A DNA stretch of 64,000 nucleotides from contig NZ_VDEZ01000002.1 in NCBI RefSeq assembly GCF_017922435.1, forward strand, positions 310,001 to 374,000. The letters run 5' to 3'. This DNA comes from Thalassospira sp. ER-Se-21-Dark (GTDB lineage Bacteria; Pseudomonadota; Alphaproteobacteria; Rhodospirillales; Thalassospiraceae). How positions within the stretch are numbered: the first letter of the stretch is position 1; every line of letters begins with the position of its first letter. This document shows positions 54,326 through 63,936 of the stretch, one piece after another. The position numbers and the translations under genes are program-made. The notes beneath the pieces are model-generated. The model searched no databases. It was given only the letters and a program-made list of their open reading frames with translations, and was not told the DNA's origin.

Positions 54326-54979
54326 ATGCTGAAGGCCATCAAGACGGTCTTTTCGCGGCGCTCGGGGGGCGTTGCTCTTGCAGTTGCCACACTGGCAGTT
54401 GCAACCATGTCGGTCTTGCCGACTGCGCGCGCGGCAGACAAAACACCGGTCGTTCCGTTCGAACGTTATTTCGCTGACTTGCGCGGTGACGGAAAGACCC
54501 TGCGTTTCAACGCGTTCTCCGGTGAAATTCCGGGCACGCGAATCAAGGAACTTCTGCGTTCTGGCCAGGTCATCGGGGATCGTATCCTGCTGGCAGAGGA
54601 TGTCGCGGTTTATTTCCCGGATGGTTACATTGTCCAGTCGCAAACGAACTTTGCGAAATATGTGCCGAAATACGGTGTGAAGCCGAGTGAGGTTTCCGGT
54701 CGCGACGATCTGGTTGAAAATCCGCGTTATGCCCTGATCAATCGTTTCGATGTTATTTTGGGTCGCGAATGCGCGCGCACCGAATATGCCAATGGATTTG
54801 CTGCCCTTCGCATCAAGCCGGATGGCGTGATGTCGCTGGTGCTTGAAACAGCCGGTCACTTCGACACGATTGTTGATGAGCAAACAACGGCATATACCGT
54901 AACCAGTGCCGTGCAGCCGGTATTTATCGGCAACCAGGGCCTTGTCCCGGATCTGATTGCGCAGTGCGGGCTCAGCTAA
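54326..54979 (+). CDS. Secreted protein of unknown function
   Basis: 217 residues with a signal peptide (about residues 15-37, ending ARAAD). The mature part is mixed: RYFADLRGDGKTLRFNAFSG, GQVIGDRILLAEDVAVYFPD, then a C-terminal region with two Cys (ILGRECARTEYANG and a terminal QCGLS). No family is recognised. It has its own terminator and no same-strand partner. The role is unknown. Confidence 0.7.
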   Translation: MLKAIKTVFSRRSGGVALAVATLAVATMSVLPTARAADKTPVVPFERYFADLRGDGKTLRFNAFSGEIPGTRIKELLRSGQVIGDRILLAEDVAVYFPDGYIVQSQTNFAKYVPKYGVKPSEVSGRDDLVENPRYALINRFDVILGRECARTEYANGFAALRIKPDGVMSLVLETAGHFDTIVDEQTTAYTVTSAVQPVFIGNQGLVPDLIAQCGLS

Positions 54980-55005
54980 GCTTTTCAAAGATGTTTTGAA
55001 ACGAC

Positions 55006-55032
55006 AAAGGCACCGGATGATCCGGTGCCTTT
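55006..55032 (+). terminator. Terminator of unknown secreted gene
   Basis: A perfect 12-bp stem, AAAGGCACCGGA and its complement, with loop TGA continues into six T. Confidence 0.88.
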
Positions 55033-55073
55033 TTTGTTGTCGTAATGCAATGGCGTCCTGTCGGACCGGTACT

Positions 55074-55496
55074 TTAGGTCAGGCGCGGCAGTTCAATTGC
55101 CGGGCAGCGATCCATCACCGCGGTCATACCGTTTGCCTTGGCCTTCGCACAAGCCTCTGGATTGATCACGCCAAGCTGCATCCAGACCGACTTTGCACCG
55201 ATTGCAATGGCATCATCGACGACGCCAGCGGCATCTTCGCTGTTACGGAAGATATCGACCATATCGACCGGATCGGCGATATCGGAAAGTTGTGCCACAA
55301 CAGTCTGACCGTGAATGGTGCCGCCGGCCTGACCGGGATTGACCGGAATAACTCTGTATCCCTGATCAAGCAGGAACTTCATCACCCGGTTTGACGGGCG
55401 TTCCGGCTTGGGGCTGGCGCCAACAAGCGCAATGGTCTTTGTCGTTTCCAGAAGCGTTTTGATTTCCGGATCGGTGGGATTTTGAAATTCGGCCAT
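55074..55496 (-). CDS. CoA-binding protein (YccU family)
   Basis: 140-residue cytosolic protein with a CoA-binding Rossmann fold. TIALVGASPKPERPSNRVMK has the G-A-S-x-x-x-x-x-S pattern, followed by YRVIPVNPGQAGGTIHGQTV and SVWMQLGVINPEACAKA. E. coli YccU is a homologue of unknown role. It probably binds CoA or a nucleotide. No clear partner gene is seen. Confidence 0.9.
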   Translation of the reverse strand: MAEFQNPTDPEIKTLLETTKTIALVGASPKPERPSNRVMKFLLDQGYRVIPVNPGQAGGTIHGQTVVAQLSDIADPVDMVDIFRNSEDAAGVVDDAIAIGAKSVWMQLGVINPEACAKAKANGMTAVMDRCPAIELPRLT

Positions 55497-55697
55497 TTGG
55501 GTTCATCCACTTCGGGTGATCACTGTGTATGAATGTTATATGAGTGGTGGCTTCCTGCAACGTTGATATGCGTCACCAAGCATGTCACGGGCGTGCAAAT
55601 GTCTGCCCTCGCGGAAAGTTGATGGCAATTTAAGTGACGGCGGCCACCAAATGCTTTTTGACTGGGGGATCGGCGAAACCTGACAGGGTTGTTTTGT

Positions 55698-56576
55698 ATG
55701 TATCCATGGCTTGATCCTTCCGGGCGGTTTTCCTTTTTCAAACTGGCAGTCTTTGTTGCACTTCTTGTGCCCGGCATCGTGTTGTTGTGGCCGGTCATTG
55801 CCGAGGGCGGGGCAACCATCCCGGTCAAGGAAGCTATTCTGGAAAGCGGTGAATGGACCATCCGGATATTACTGATCACGCTACTGGTCACACCGCTTCG
55901 CCGCATAACCCGATTTTCAAAACTGGGACAGGTGCGCCGCCAAATTGGTGTGGCTGCCTTTTGCTATGTGATGATCCATTTCGGCCTGTATGCGATCAGC
56001 CAGAATCTTGATCTTGGCCGCATTGCGAGCGAGATCGTTTTGCGGATTTATCTGACAATCGGGTTTGTTGCCCTGATTGCGTTGGCGGTTTTGACCGCAA
56101 CATCCACCAAATCAGCGATGCGCAGGCTGGGGGCCAAGTGGGGGCGCCTGCATAAACTGGTCTATCCGATTGCCGTGCTTGGCGTGGTGCATTTCTTTTT
56201 GCAGTCCAAGGTCGATGTCAGTGAAGCAACCCTGATGGCCGGGATGTTTGTCGGCCTGATGCTGTATCGCTTTGCCCATTGGCGGGGATGGTCGCTTAGA
56301 TCCGTTGTGACTTTGTCTGTCATTGCGGTGATTGCCGGGTTGGCAACAGCCGGGATAGAATATGCCTGGTATGCCTTGGCGACCGGTATTCCTGCCGATC
56401 GCGTGGTTGCGGCCAATCTTGAATGGATGTGGCCGTTGCGTCCGGCATGGAATGTGTTGCTGGCCGGTGTCGCGATCAGTGTGATTTCTTTGTTCGGGCG
56501 AGATAAACCGGCACGGAGCTGGATCGCACGGCTCGTTGGGAATAACAGCGTCACCGCCGAGGCATCATCGCGTTAA
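55698..56576 (+). CDS. MsrQ-like haem-binding membrane protein
   Basis: 292-residue inner-membrane protein of the ferric-reductase-like/MsrQ family, with six or more helices. Candidate haem ligands are His in CYVMIHFGLYAI and in LHKLVYPIAVLGVVHFFLQS. LRRITRFSKLGQVRRQIGVA lies between helices. In other bacteria MsrQ passes electrons from the quinone pool to the molybdoenzyme MsrP for periplasmic methionine-sulfoxide repair. No msrP gene is next to it here, so the partner must lie elsewhere or the role differs. The C-terminal extension (about residues 200-292) is longer than in E. coli MsrQ. The ATG at 55698 is chosen over a TTG at 55689. Confidence 0.85.
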   Translation: MYPWLDPSGRFSFFKLAVFVALLVPGIVLLWPVIAEGGATIPVKEAILESGEWTIRILLITLLVTPLRRITRFSKLGQVRRQIGVAAFCYVMIHFGLYAISQNLDLGRIASEIVLRIYLTIGFVALIALAVLTATSTKSAMRRLGAKWGRLHKLVYPIAVLGVVHFFLQSKVDVSEATLMAGMFVGLMLYRFAHWRGWSLRSVVTLSVIAVIAGLATAGIEYAWYALATGIPADRVVAANLEWMWPLRPAWNVLLAGVAISVISLFGRDKPARSWIARLVGNNSVTAEASSR

Positions 56577-56613
56577 GAGGCATAACCCGCTATGTCTGCG
56601 GTTTCGTGAAATT

Positions 56614-56647
56614 CCGGTCCACCGTCGGCTGAGTGACAGTGGACCGG
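56614..56647 (-). terminator. Hairpin downstream of chemoreceptor at 56659
   Basis: A 9-bp stem, CCGGTCCAC / GTGGACCGG, with a 16-base loop lies just past the chemoreceptor stop. It lacks a strong T run, so its function is uncertain. Confidence 0.4.
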
Positions 56648-56658
56648 TGCGATTGGCT

Positions 56659-58629
56659 TTATTCCGAACGAATCTTGCTCAGGAAGTTGTTGGTTTCGCG
56701 ACGCAGATTGACCGAGTACTCCATCAGTTCATGGGCTGATTTCAGAACTGTATCGGCACTTTCGGTCGACCGGACAGCCGCCGCACTGACCAAGCTGATG
56801 CTTTCGGTCACACCGCTGGTTCCGACAGAAGCATTTTCCACACTGCCGGAAATCTCCTGAGTCGCAGCACCCTGTTCTTCGACTGCTGCCGCGATGGCGG
56901 ATGCGCTTTCGTTAAGTTCGCCGACAATATCGGTGATCTCGTTGATTGCGGTCGAGGACAGCTTCGTCGCGTTCTGGATGCTTTCGATCTGCTCGGAGAT
57001 TTCCTGCGTCGCGCGACTGGTTTGAGATGCGAGGTTTTTGACCTCGTTGGCGACAACCGCAAAGCCCTTGCCAGCTTCGCCAGCACGGGCGGCCTCGATC
57101 GTGGCATTCAGGGCCAGAAGGTTGGTCTGGGCCGCGATGTCATTGATCAGGGCTATGACATCGCCAATACGTGCGGAGGCCTCGACAAGGCCATCCACCG
57201 TTTCGCGCGTGCTGGTTGCCTTGTTTGAGACATTGGCGGCTACCTCGCTTGAATGGTTGGCCTGACGGCTGATTTCCGTGATGGAGGCAGATAGTTCCTC
57301 GGACGAGGCCGCAACGGTCGCAACGTTGTTCGAGGCATTTTGCGCAGCATCCATGCCGATCTTTGCTTGTTGGGTCGTTTCATCAGCCGTGCCGGACATG
57401 ACGCGGGATGCGTCATCCATGTCGCGTGCCGCGTTTTCAAGGCCGTCGATGATGGCCCCGACGGTATTTTCGAATTCATCGGCAAGCTTGCGACCGAGAG
57501 TCTTTTTCTCTTCCTCGTTTCTTCGACGCAGTTCTTGTTGCTCGGCCTCAAGGCTTTTCATGCGCTGTGCGTTGGTCTGGAAAATGGTGACCGCGCTGGC
57601 CATTTCGCCGATTTCGTCCTTTTGGTCCTTTGCCGGGACTTCGGTGTCGAGTTCGCCGCCAGCGATCTTGTTCATGGCCGCGGTCATGGCCCGGATCGGA
57701 TGAGAGATCGACCGGTTGACGCTAAAGGCGATCAGAAGTGCGACCAGAAGGGTCACAATACTTACACCCAATGACAGGGTGGTGGCATCGTTGATGGCGC
57801 TTGCAAAGAAACTGCGATCAATCCCCATAACGACAATGCCAAGGTTCTGGCCGCTGAAATCCGTGATCGGGCGCGCCATCAGGGCCAGTTCGGTGCCCTC
57901 GGCATCCTGCGGGGCAAGGATCTGTTCGCCGTCACGCGCCGCGGCAAGTGTGGGCGATGCGATATCAAGGAAGCCTTCGGGGAAAGTGGAGGCAAAGACT
58001 TCAAAGGTACCGTCACGGTCAATCAGAAGGGCTGCGTCGGTGTTGGAATGTGCCTTGAAGTTTTCAAAGAAGGCCGGACCAAAGGATAATCCAAATTCAA
58101 CCGAGCCGACATGCGTCCCATCGTTGAAAACAGGCGTGACACCGCGCATGCCAAGACCGGCAACACCGACTTCCAGGCCGCTGATGGGTTGTTGTTTTGT
58201 ATTGGTTTCGACCACTGTCTTGCGGAACGAAGACAGATCATCGCCGAATTTCTCAAGCTTATGAACCCGCAAGAACGAGATCGCCGGGGCCTTATGGAAC
58301 TGGAACTGACGAACGCCATGGTTTTCTTTGAGTTCGGCGAAGCCGGGGCCGAAAATATCGGCCAGCGTATCGCGGTCATCTTCCGCCATGGCTTTTTGAG
58401 CGGCGGGGATGGTTGCAGCAAAATCCGCCATCGCAAGCGCACGAGCGGCTTCCATATCCAGCGCGCTTCGCAATTTTTCGAAATTGACGCGCAGTTCGCG
58501 TTGTTCAGCACCAGCGACAATGTCACGTTCAATGGAAAGATTGATAAGCCCGATCACCAATGCAGTCGCAAAGGTTATAAAGATCATCGCGATACTTAGT
58601 CGCGGACCTATTTTCAAAGATTTCAGCAT
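56659..58629 (-). CDS. Methyl-accepting chemotaxis protein, large-Cache type
   Basis: 656-residue chemoreceptor. TM1 is at about residues 12-32. The large periplasmic domain (about 35-280) shows [20 protein letters not shown] and [14 protein letters not shown], then [10 protein letters not shown], as in double-Cache type 3 sensors. TM2 lies near 285-308. HAMP follows, then a helical signalling domain with [20 protein letters not shown] and [20 protein letters not shown]. It is distinct from the tandem pair at 20.8-24.4 kb. The ATG at 58629 follows GGGGAAG with good spacing. A GTG at 58635 is too close to the ribosome-binding site. The ligand is unknown. Confidence 0.93.
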   Translation of the reverse strand: MLKSLKIGPRLSIAMIFITFATALVIGLINLSIERDIVAGAEQRELRVNFEKLRSALDMEAARALAMADFAATIPAAQKAMAEDDRDTLADIFGPGFAELKENHGVRQFQFHKAPAISFLRVHKLEKFGDDLSSFRKTVVETNTKQQPISGLEVGVAGLGMRGVTPVFNDGTHVGSVEFGLSFGPAFFENFKAHSNTDAALLIDRDGTFEVFASTFPEGFLDIASPTLAAARDGEQILAPQDAEGTELALMARPITDFSGQNLGIVVMGIDRSFFASAINDATTLSLGVSIVTLLVALLIAFSVNRSISHPIRAMTAAMNKIAGGELDTEVPAKDQKDEIGEMASAVTIFQTNAQRMKSLEAEQQELRRRNEEEKKTLGRKLADEFENTVGAIIDGLENAARDMDDASRVMSGTADETTQQAKIGMDAAQNASNNVATVAASSEELSASITEISRQANHSSEVAANVSNKATSTRETVDGLVEASARIGDVIALINDIAAQTNLLALNATIEAARAGEAGKGFAVVANEVKNLASQTSRATQEISEQIESIQNATKLSSTAINEITDIVGELNESASAIAAAVEEQGAATQEISGSVENASVGTSGVTESISLVSAAAVRSTESADTVLKSAHELMEYSVNLRRETNNFLSKIRSE

Positions 58630-58871
58630 GTCCACACTTCCCCGCCTATCTATTGTTTTTCTTAGAAGAATTATAAATATTCATTCTTCTGAAGACTTGC
58701 GGAGATCATCTAAACTCAACTTTGAGTTTATGTGAATACCAAATAATACGGGTATTTATATATCTAAAGGTTATAATGTTGCGGTAAATATAGGAAAACC
58801 TCCAGACAATCGCCTGAAGCAAATTTTTGACGATTGGAGGAGGTGACGGTCTTTTGGACGGGGTGGGGCCC

Positions 58872-59501
58872 TCAGCCCGCTGCGCGGCGGGTGAGGGCAG
58901 TCAGCAATCCAGCACCAATCATGACCCCGCCACCGATGCGTGTCAGGCGACGCAGGGCGGATGGGTGGCGGAACCGTTCACGCAGCGCACTTGCCATTAC
59001 TGCCCAGATCGCAACGTTGATCGCAGCCAATATGACGAACGTTGCGGTCATGATCGTGAACTGAGGCAAAAGCGGATCGCCGGCTGTCACGAACTGCGGC
59101 ACAAAGGCGATGAAGAAAACGATGCCCTTGGGGTTCAGGGCGGTGACGATATAGGCCTGCAGGAACATGCGCGACGGACGGTTGCGTTTGGCATCCGGGT
59201 TGTCGTGCAGGGCTTCGGGCTTTTCACGCCACATCTTGATGCCAAGATAGATCAGATAGACCACCCCAACGAGTTTGAGCACGGTAAAAGCCTCTGCCGA
59301 GGCCGCGAGTAACGCACCAGCCCCGGCCAGCGAGATCGTCATTGCGGTGAGATCGCCCAGTGCAACCCCCGGAACCGTTGCCCACGCAGTTTGTTTACCC
59401 TTGCCCAAGGCATAGCTGACGACAAGCATGATGGTCGGGCCGGGAATGGCCAGAACCACAGCACAGGCAAAAGCAAAGGCAAGCCAGATTTCAAACGACA
59501 T
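58872..59501 (-). CDS. LysE family amino-acid exporter
   Basis: 209-residue inner-membrane protein with about six helices. AVVLAIPGPTIMLVVSYALG contains the family G-P pattern in the first helix, followed by GVALGDLTAMTISLAGAGAL, YLIYLGIKMWREKPEAL, and ALNPKGIVFFIAFVPQFV (N-P-K loop). RhtB/LysE proteins export amino acids. The substrate is unknown. No adjacent regulator is seen. Confidence 0.92.
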   Translation of the reverse strand: MSFEIWLAFAFACAVVLAIPGPTIMLVVSYALGKGKQTAWATVPGVALGDLTAMTISLAGAGALLAASAEAFTVLKLVGVVYLIYLGIKMWREKPEALHDNPDAKRNRPSRMFLQAYIVTALNPKGIVFFIAFVPQFVTAGDPLLPQFTIMTATFVILAAINVAIWAVMASALRERFRHPSALRRLTRIGGGVMIGAGLLTALTRRAAG

Positions 59502-59597
59502 GGGGCGTACTCCGAAAAAGGTATCTGTTCACAGAATGCGTCATTCCGAAGGGTTTGCAAATACCATCATAAGGTAATCTACCCGATATAGGGCAGT

Positions 59598-60392
59598 CTA
59601 TTCGTGGCGCCAGCTGGGGTGGCGCTTTTCGATAAAGGCGCCGATCCCTTCGCGGGCGTCATGTTTTTGCATATTCGCGGTCATCACATCGGATGCATAG
59701 GAATAGGCCTGCGACAGCGGCATTTCGAGCTGTTTGTAAAATGCCTGTTTGCCAAGCCGAACCGTTATGCCCGATCGGGCGGCAATCCCGGCGGCCAGGG
59801 CATTGGTGTGTTCTTCAAGTTCATCATCCTCGACCACGTCTGACACCAGTCCCATGGAAAAGGCGGTTTCGGCATTGATCGGATCGCCGGTCAGAAGCAT
59901 CCGCATGGCATGTTTGCGGGCAATGTTGCGGCTAAGTGCGACCATCGGGGTAGAGCAGAACAAGCCGATATTGACCCCAGGGGTGGCGAATTTGGCGCTG
60001 TTGGCGGCAACAGCCAGATCGCAACTGGCGACAAGCTGGCAACCGGCTGCTGTTGCCATGCCGCGCACACGCGCGATGATGGGTTGCGGCAGACTGACAA
60101 TCGTCATCATCAGGTCGCTGCATTGCGTAAACAGGCTGGCATGCTGATCACATTCTGTAATGCCATTCATTTCCTTAAGGTCGTGGCCGGCACAAAAGAC
60201 AGGACCCTCTGCTGCCAGAATGACGCATCTGACGGTGGTCTCCTTGGCGATCTTGTCAAATGCGTCCTTAAGGGCCGTCATCATCGCCCCCGACAGGGCA
60301 TTGCGGCGTTTGGGGTTGTTCATCGTCAGGGTGACAGAGCCGTCATTGTCTGTGCGTGTGACAAGCTCTGGCTCGGTTGTGGAAACGGTCAT
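59598..60392 (-). CDS. Enoyl-CoA hydratase/isomerase family protein without catalytic Glu
   Basis: 264-residue crotonase-fold protein. The oxyanion segment FCAGHDLKEM and the glycine-rich ATAAGCQLVASCDLAVAA are present, then KFATPGVNIGLFCSTPMVAL. Both usual catalytic Glu are absent: position 119 is Gln (G-C-Q-L) and position 139 is Gly (T-P-G-V). This matches the ECHDC3-like subgroup, in which hydratase activity is uncertain. The substrate is unknown. It is on the opposite strand to the following unknown genes and probably has its own promoter. Confidence 0.88.
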   Translation of the reverse strand: MTVSTTEPELVTRTDNDGSVTLTMNNPKRRNALSGAMMTALKDAFDKIAKETTVRCVILAAEGPVFCAGHDLKEMNGITECDQHASLFTQCSDLMMTIVSLPQPIIARVRGMATAAGCQLVASCDLAVAANSAKFATPGVNIGLFCSTPMVALSRNIARKHAMRMLLTGDPINAETAFSMGLVSDVVEDDELEEHTNALAAGIAARSGITVRLGKQAFYKQLEMPLSQAYSYASDVMTANMQKHDAREGIGAFIEKRHPSWRHE

Positions 60393-60573
60393 GGCGGGCC
60401 TCCCGGATGGCTGTATGTGTTTGACGTTTTTTGATTTTTAAAACACGGTATACCGTAGTAGAATTACACGCAAAGGGTTAGCGGCCTGTGCCAATAATAA
60501 AACCCTGGGGATGTGCCGAATGTTATTCTGTCTTTGCCTGATCGATAAAAATTAATTCGGCAAGTGGTTGTGC

Positions 60574-61557
60574 ATGAGTAAAGATTTCCCAAATCGGCGG
60601 GGGCGGGCACCGGGGCGTTTTGTTCCGACCCGGACAGTCCGTGAGTCTGTGCGGCTGACGAAACCTGTGCGTGAAACGCCCATCAAGCGGTTTGACAGCA
60701 AGGACATGATGGAACGCGATCTTGAAAGATATCGCGCAGAGGCCCGTGCACGCCTTTTACAGAACGGCTTTGATATTCCAGCCTTTCTGATGCCCAAACC
60801 CAAGATCAATCCTGAAGACGAGGACGCCGGTGATGCACCCGATCCTGTCATCGAGGAAGATCTGCGTCCACCAGCCATGATCGGGCCAAAGCCCACCATG
60901 CCGGTTAAGAGTGAAAAGCTCTCTGATGTCAAAAGTTCGGTTGCGGTTGCCGCGGCAAAGGTCAAACCTAATCGCCATGTCTATGTCCCGGACAAGGCAA
61001 GCGGGCTTGTTTCGATGTTCCTGCCAGACGATAGCCAGCTGAAATCTGGTGCATCAGACGCGGGCGGTGCAGGGGGCGGACAATTGGTGCGACCGCAGGA
61101 TCGTACAGCCCATGAAGCTGCCCAAAGGGCTGCCATCGACAAGGAACGTAGCGCCTATGACGACTATGTCGACAGTCTGAATGGCGGTAAGACATTGCTT
61201 GATCGGACCCGGGAAAAGGACAGCCAGGGCGGGGATGTTGGCAATGACATTGCAGGCCGGGTAGACGACCTGAAAGAAGCCGAGGTCCGAAAGTCCCGCA
61301 TTAATCTGCCAGATAGCGAAGACAACTGGGCCCTGCACGAAGACCTTGATGCCAAGCGTCAGGCGATTTTGCAAAAGCAGGGAAAGTCGGCGGGATCTGC
61401 AAAAGGGCAATCATCGAAGGGGCGTAAACAGCCGGGTGAACCCTTGGGCTTTAACAAGATGATCGCGCGGTTGGCGGCCTACATGATTGCAGCGGTGGCA
61501 GTGGGCTATGTGCTGGTTCTGACAGTCAACGAATTTTCGGCAATTCTCGGCAGATAA
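60574..61557 (+). CDS. Unknown C-tail-anchored protein with charged, low-complexity body
   Basis: 327 residues. The N-terminus is strongly basic (RRGRAPGRFVPTRTVRESVR). The middle is charged and low-complexity. The C-terminus has a single membrane helix (MIARLAAYMIAAVAVGYVLV at about residues 300-320) just before the end. No signal peptide and no recognised domain are seen. The topology predicts a cytosolic body anchored by its C-terminus. The ATG at 60574 is chosen over a TTG at 60568. The function is unknown. Confidence 0.7.
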   Translation: MSKDFPNRRGRAPGRFVPTRTVRESVRLTKPVRETPIKRFDSKDMMERDLERYRAEARARLLQNGFDIPAFLMPKPKINPEDEDAGDAPDPVIEEDLRPPAMIGPKPTMPVKSEKLSDVKSSVAVAAAKVKPNRHVYVPDKASGLVSMFLPDDSQLKSGASDAGGAGGGQLVRPQDRTAHEAAQRAAIDKERSAYDDYVDSLNGGKTLLDRTREKDSQGGDVGNDIAGRVDDLKEAEVRKSRINLPDSEDNWALHEDLDAKRQAILQKQGKSAGSAKGQSSKGRKQPGEPLGFNKMIARLAAYMIAAVAVGYVLVLTVNEFSAILGR

Positions 61558-61759
61558 CGCAGATAACAAACTATTGCCGAACGATTGCCTTAATCCCCAT
61601 GTATCAAGAAGGAATTCGGTGGTGTGACGTCAGGGCCGCTTGGGCCTTGCGCGTTGAGCAACGATAAGAAAAAGGTAAGGGGAAGACAGAGCGAAATCAT
61701 CCGAGGCGGGGGCCGCCGTGATCATGGCATGATGGAAATGATGCCGTGATCAGGGCGAA

Positions 61760-62098
61760 ATGACAGTTCACCCTGTTGCAGGAGGCAGCAATCGATGCTG
61801 TGAAGTCGCCATGATGTATGACGAAACCGGTCAGGAAGACCGTCAACCTGTTTACTTGCCTGAGAACCGCTTTCACTGGGCATCCAATGACGAAGTCGAC
61901 AAACCGCTGCGTGATCTTTCGCGTGGGCCAGTTCACGCCCGGTTCAGGCAAAAATCTGATCCGGGGCCGGGTATGTCGCCCGGTGAGTGGATGCGTGAAA
62001 ATTTGCCCGGGCTCGGCGCGACGGCGATTGCGGCAATCGTGATCCTGTGTGTCGTGGTGGCGATCTATACCGACGTGGCCGGGATCTTGACCCGCTAG
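61760..62098 (+). CDS. Small unknown C-tail-anchored protein
   Basis: 112 residues with a single C-terminal membrane helix (LGATAIAAIVILCVVVAIYT) and a hydrophilic, acidic and basic N-terminal part (QPVYLPENRFHWASNDEVDK). No domain is recognised. The start at 61760 has AGGG seven bases upstream. An alternative ATG at 61811 has no site. It follows another tail-anchored unknown and shares the same topology. Confidence 0.55.
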   Translation: MTVHPVAGGSNRCCEVAMMYDETGQEDRQPVYLPENRFHWASNDEVDKPLRDLSRGPVHARFRQKSDPGPGMSPGEWMRENLPGLGATAIAAIVILCVVVAIYTDVAGILTR

Positions 62099-62148
62099 TG
62101 GTTGGGGATCTGATGTCCCCTAAAAGCGGTCTGTGTATGCGTAAATTG

Positions 62149-62164
62149 TTGACGTTAACGTAAA
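62149..62164 (+). promoter_or_regulatory. LiuR-like palindrome upstream of PaaI thioesterase
   Basis: TTGACGTTAACGTAAA is a 16-bp near-palindrome (one mismatched pair) resembling the LiuR (MerR-family) operator consensus recalled for branched-chain amino-acid and fatty-acid catabolic genes. It lies 72 bp before the thioesterase start and includes a TTGACG that could be a -35 box. Confidence 0.5.
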
Positions 62165-62236
62165 CGTTATGTCAGGCTATCTCCCTGAAACAAAAATGCT
62201 GCGTCAAAGCAGCTCCAGAGGGAGGCCATCCAAGCC

Positions 62237-62677
62237 ATGAACAGTTCCGTGACCCGGACCGGCGTAACGCCAGCCGACTTTGATGCCATCATGCGCGAGA
62301 AAGTCCCGTTTGTCGGCGATATGGATGTCAGGACCGAAAGCCTTTCAGACGATACCGCAATCCTGCGCCTGCCATTCAAGGAACGCTACCTGCGTCCCGG
62401 CAATGTGGTGACCGGGCCTGCGATCTTTGCGCTGGCCGATATTGCGCTGTATGCCGTGGCGTGGCTTGTGGTGCCCAAGGCGGATCTGGCGGTAACGACC
62501 GAGGCGACAGTACATTTCCTGTCCGGGGCAAAGCCCGGCGATCTGATTGCAGAGGCCAAAATCCTGAAGGCGGGGAGGCGGCTTTTGATTGCCGAATGCA
62601 ATATTCGATCTGCCGTTGATGACAGCCTTTGTGCGCATGTGATCGGGACTTATGCCATGCCGCCGACCGAAAAATAG
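62237..62677 (+). CDS. PaaI family thioesterase (hotdog fold)
   Basis: 146-residue cytosolic hotdog-fold thioesterase. It shows KERYLRPGNVVTGPAIFALA, then DIALYAVAWLVVPKADLAVT and TEATVHFLSGAKPGDLIAEA, the standard PaaI-like pattern. The Asp of ALADIALYA is the probable catalytic residue. Members hydrolyse acyl- or aryl-CoA. The LiuR-like operator upstream suggests control by acyl-CoA or branched-chain amino-acid catabolism, as inference. AGAGGGAGG precedes the ATG. Confidence 0.9.
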   Translation: MNSSVTRTGVTPADFDAIMREKVPFVGDMDVRTESLSDDTAILRLPFKERYLRPGNVVTGPAIFALADIALYAVAWLVVPKADLAVTTEATVHFLSGAKPGDLIAEAKILKAGRRLLIAECNIRSAVDDSLCAHVIGTYAMPPTEK

Positions 62678-62743
62678 GCTAAATTGTTGTGGTAAAATAA
62701 TACCGCAATCGTTAAGTCATTGATTTAATGTGAAATATTCCTG

Positions 62744-62771
62744 TTGTTTTCCTGTTGGATGCTGGCATAAT
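62744..62771 (+). promoter_or_regulatory. Probable promoter of rplM-rpsI
   Basis: TTGTTT (62744-62749), a 16-bp spacer and CATAAT (62766-62771) lie about 60 bp upstream of rplM. A plausible sigma-70 promoter. Confidence 0.5.
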
Positions 62772-62832
62772 GCGCCGACTTTCAACGAGGGAACATTCCC
62801 TCCGTGGAACCCAGTTTTCGAGTATAGAAATA

Positions 62833-63300
62833 ATGAAAACCTTCACTGCGACACCGAGCGACATCGAGCGCAAATGGTTCGTGGTCGACGCAGAAGACGT
62901 CGTCCTTGGCCGCCTTGCAGCCGTTGTTGCCAACCGTCTTCGTGGTAAACACAAAGCGATGTTTACCCCGCACATGGATTGTGGCGATCACATCGTCATC
63001 GTCAATGCCGAAAAAGTCAAACTGACTGGCCGTAAACTTCAGAACAAGAAGTTCTACTGGCACACCGGTTACCCGGGCGGCATCAAAGAACGCACCATGG
63101 ACAAGCTCCTGAACGGTGAGCATCCGGAACGCGTCATCATCAAAGCTGTTGAGCGTATGATGAGCCGTGGCCCGCTGCGCAGCCAGGTTCTTTCCAAACT
63201 GCACGTCTATGCTGGTACCGAGCATCCGCATGAAGCTCAGAAGCCGGAAGTCCTCGACGTAGCGGCTATGAACGAAAAGAATAAGCGGAGTGGCAAATAA
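62833..63300 (+). CDS. rplM: 50S ribosomal protein L13
   Basis: 155-residue large-subunit ribosomal protein. It reads [20 protein letters not shown], then [57 protein letters not shown] and [20 protein letters not shown], the L13 signature. The ATG at 62833 is the conserved N-terminus, and a longer in-frame start at 62755 is not supported. Its stop (TAA) shares an A with the rpsI start. Confidence 0.97.
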   Translation: MKTFTATPSDIERKWFVVDAEDVVLGRLAAVVANRLRGKHKAMFTPHMDCGDHIVIVNAEKVKLTGRKLQNKKFYWHTGYPGGIKERTMDKLLNGEHPERVIIKAVERMMSRGPLRSQVLSKLHVYAGTEHPHEAQKPEVLDVAAMNEKNKRSGK

Positions 63301-63788
63301 TGGCCGACACCAAAACTCTTGAAGATCTCAAGGATCTGGCACAGGGCGGCGAAGTTGCTGCTGCTGCAGAAGGCACCCTGCCGGAGCCGAAGATCGACGC
63401 ACAGGGCCGTTCCTATGCAACTGGCCGTCGTAAGAACGCAATTGCACGCGTCTGGATCAAACCGGGCTCGGGCAAAGTCACCGTCAATGGCCGTGAGTTC
63501 GAAGACTACTTCGCACGTCCGGTTCTGCGCATGGTGATCAACCAGCCGTTCGGCGTAACCAATCGCAAAGATCAGTTCGACGTTGTCTGCACCGTTTCCG
63601 GTGGCGGTCTTTCCGGTCAGGCCGGTGCCGTTCGTCACGGTATCTCCCGTGCACTGACCATGTTCGAGCCGGCACTGCGTCCGTCACTCAAAGCTGGTGG
63701 GTTCCTCACCCGTGACTCGCGTGCTGTTGAACGTAAAAAATACGGTCGCGCCAAAGCTCGTCGTAGCTTCCAGTTCTCGAAACGTTAA
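63300..63788 (+). CDS. rpsI: 30S ribosomal protein S9
   Basis: 162-residue small-subunit ribosomal protein with an N-terminal extension of about 30 residues typical of alphaproteobacteria. The core contains [60 protein letters not shown] and the C-terminal [17 protein letters not shown] that reaches the decoding site. Its ATG overlaps the rplM TAA by one base, so the genes are translationally coupled. Confidence 0.97.
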   Translation: MADTKTLEDLKDLAQGGEVAAAAEGTLPEPKIDAQGRSYATGRRKNAIARVWIKPGSGKVTVNGREFEDYFARPVLRMVINQPFGVTNRKDQFDVVCTVSGGGLSGQAGAVRHGISRALTMFEPALRPSLKAGGFLTRDSRAVERKKYGRAKARRSFQFSKR

Positions 63789-63824
63789 GTCGTTTTCGGG
63801 CACTAGGCTCGCGATACTGTTTGG

Positions 63825-63852
63825 AAAAGCGTCACCCTCGGGTGGCGCTTTT
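63825..63852 (+). terminator. Terminator of rplM-rpsI
   Basis: A near-perfect 13-bp stem (AAAAGCGTCACCC / GGGTGGCGCTTTT, one G-T pair) with a very short loop continues into T-rich DNA. Confidence 0.8.
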
Positions 63853-63878
63853 TCTTTTTGCGAAAGCCAATAAAAAAA

Positions 63879-63904
63879 CGGCGTTCTCACATAGGAGAGC
63901 GCCG
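63879..63904 (-). terminator. Terminator of the truncated minus-strand gene
   Basis: A 10-bp stem (CGGCGTTCTC / GAGAGCGCCG, one G-T pair) with loop ACATAG is followed on the minus strand by seven T. Confidence 0.75.
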
Positions 63905-63936
63905 CTTTTTGTTTCGTATCAAGACGTTCCGATTGC

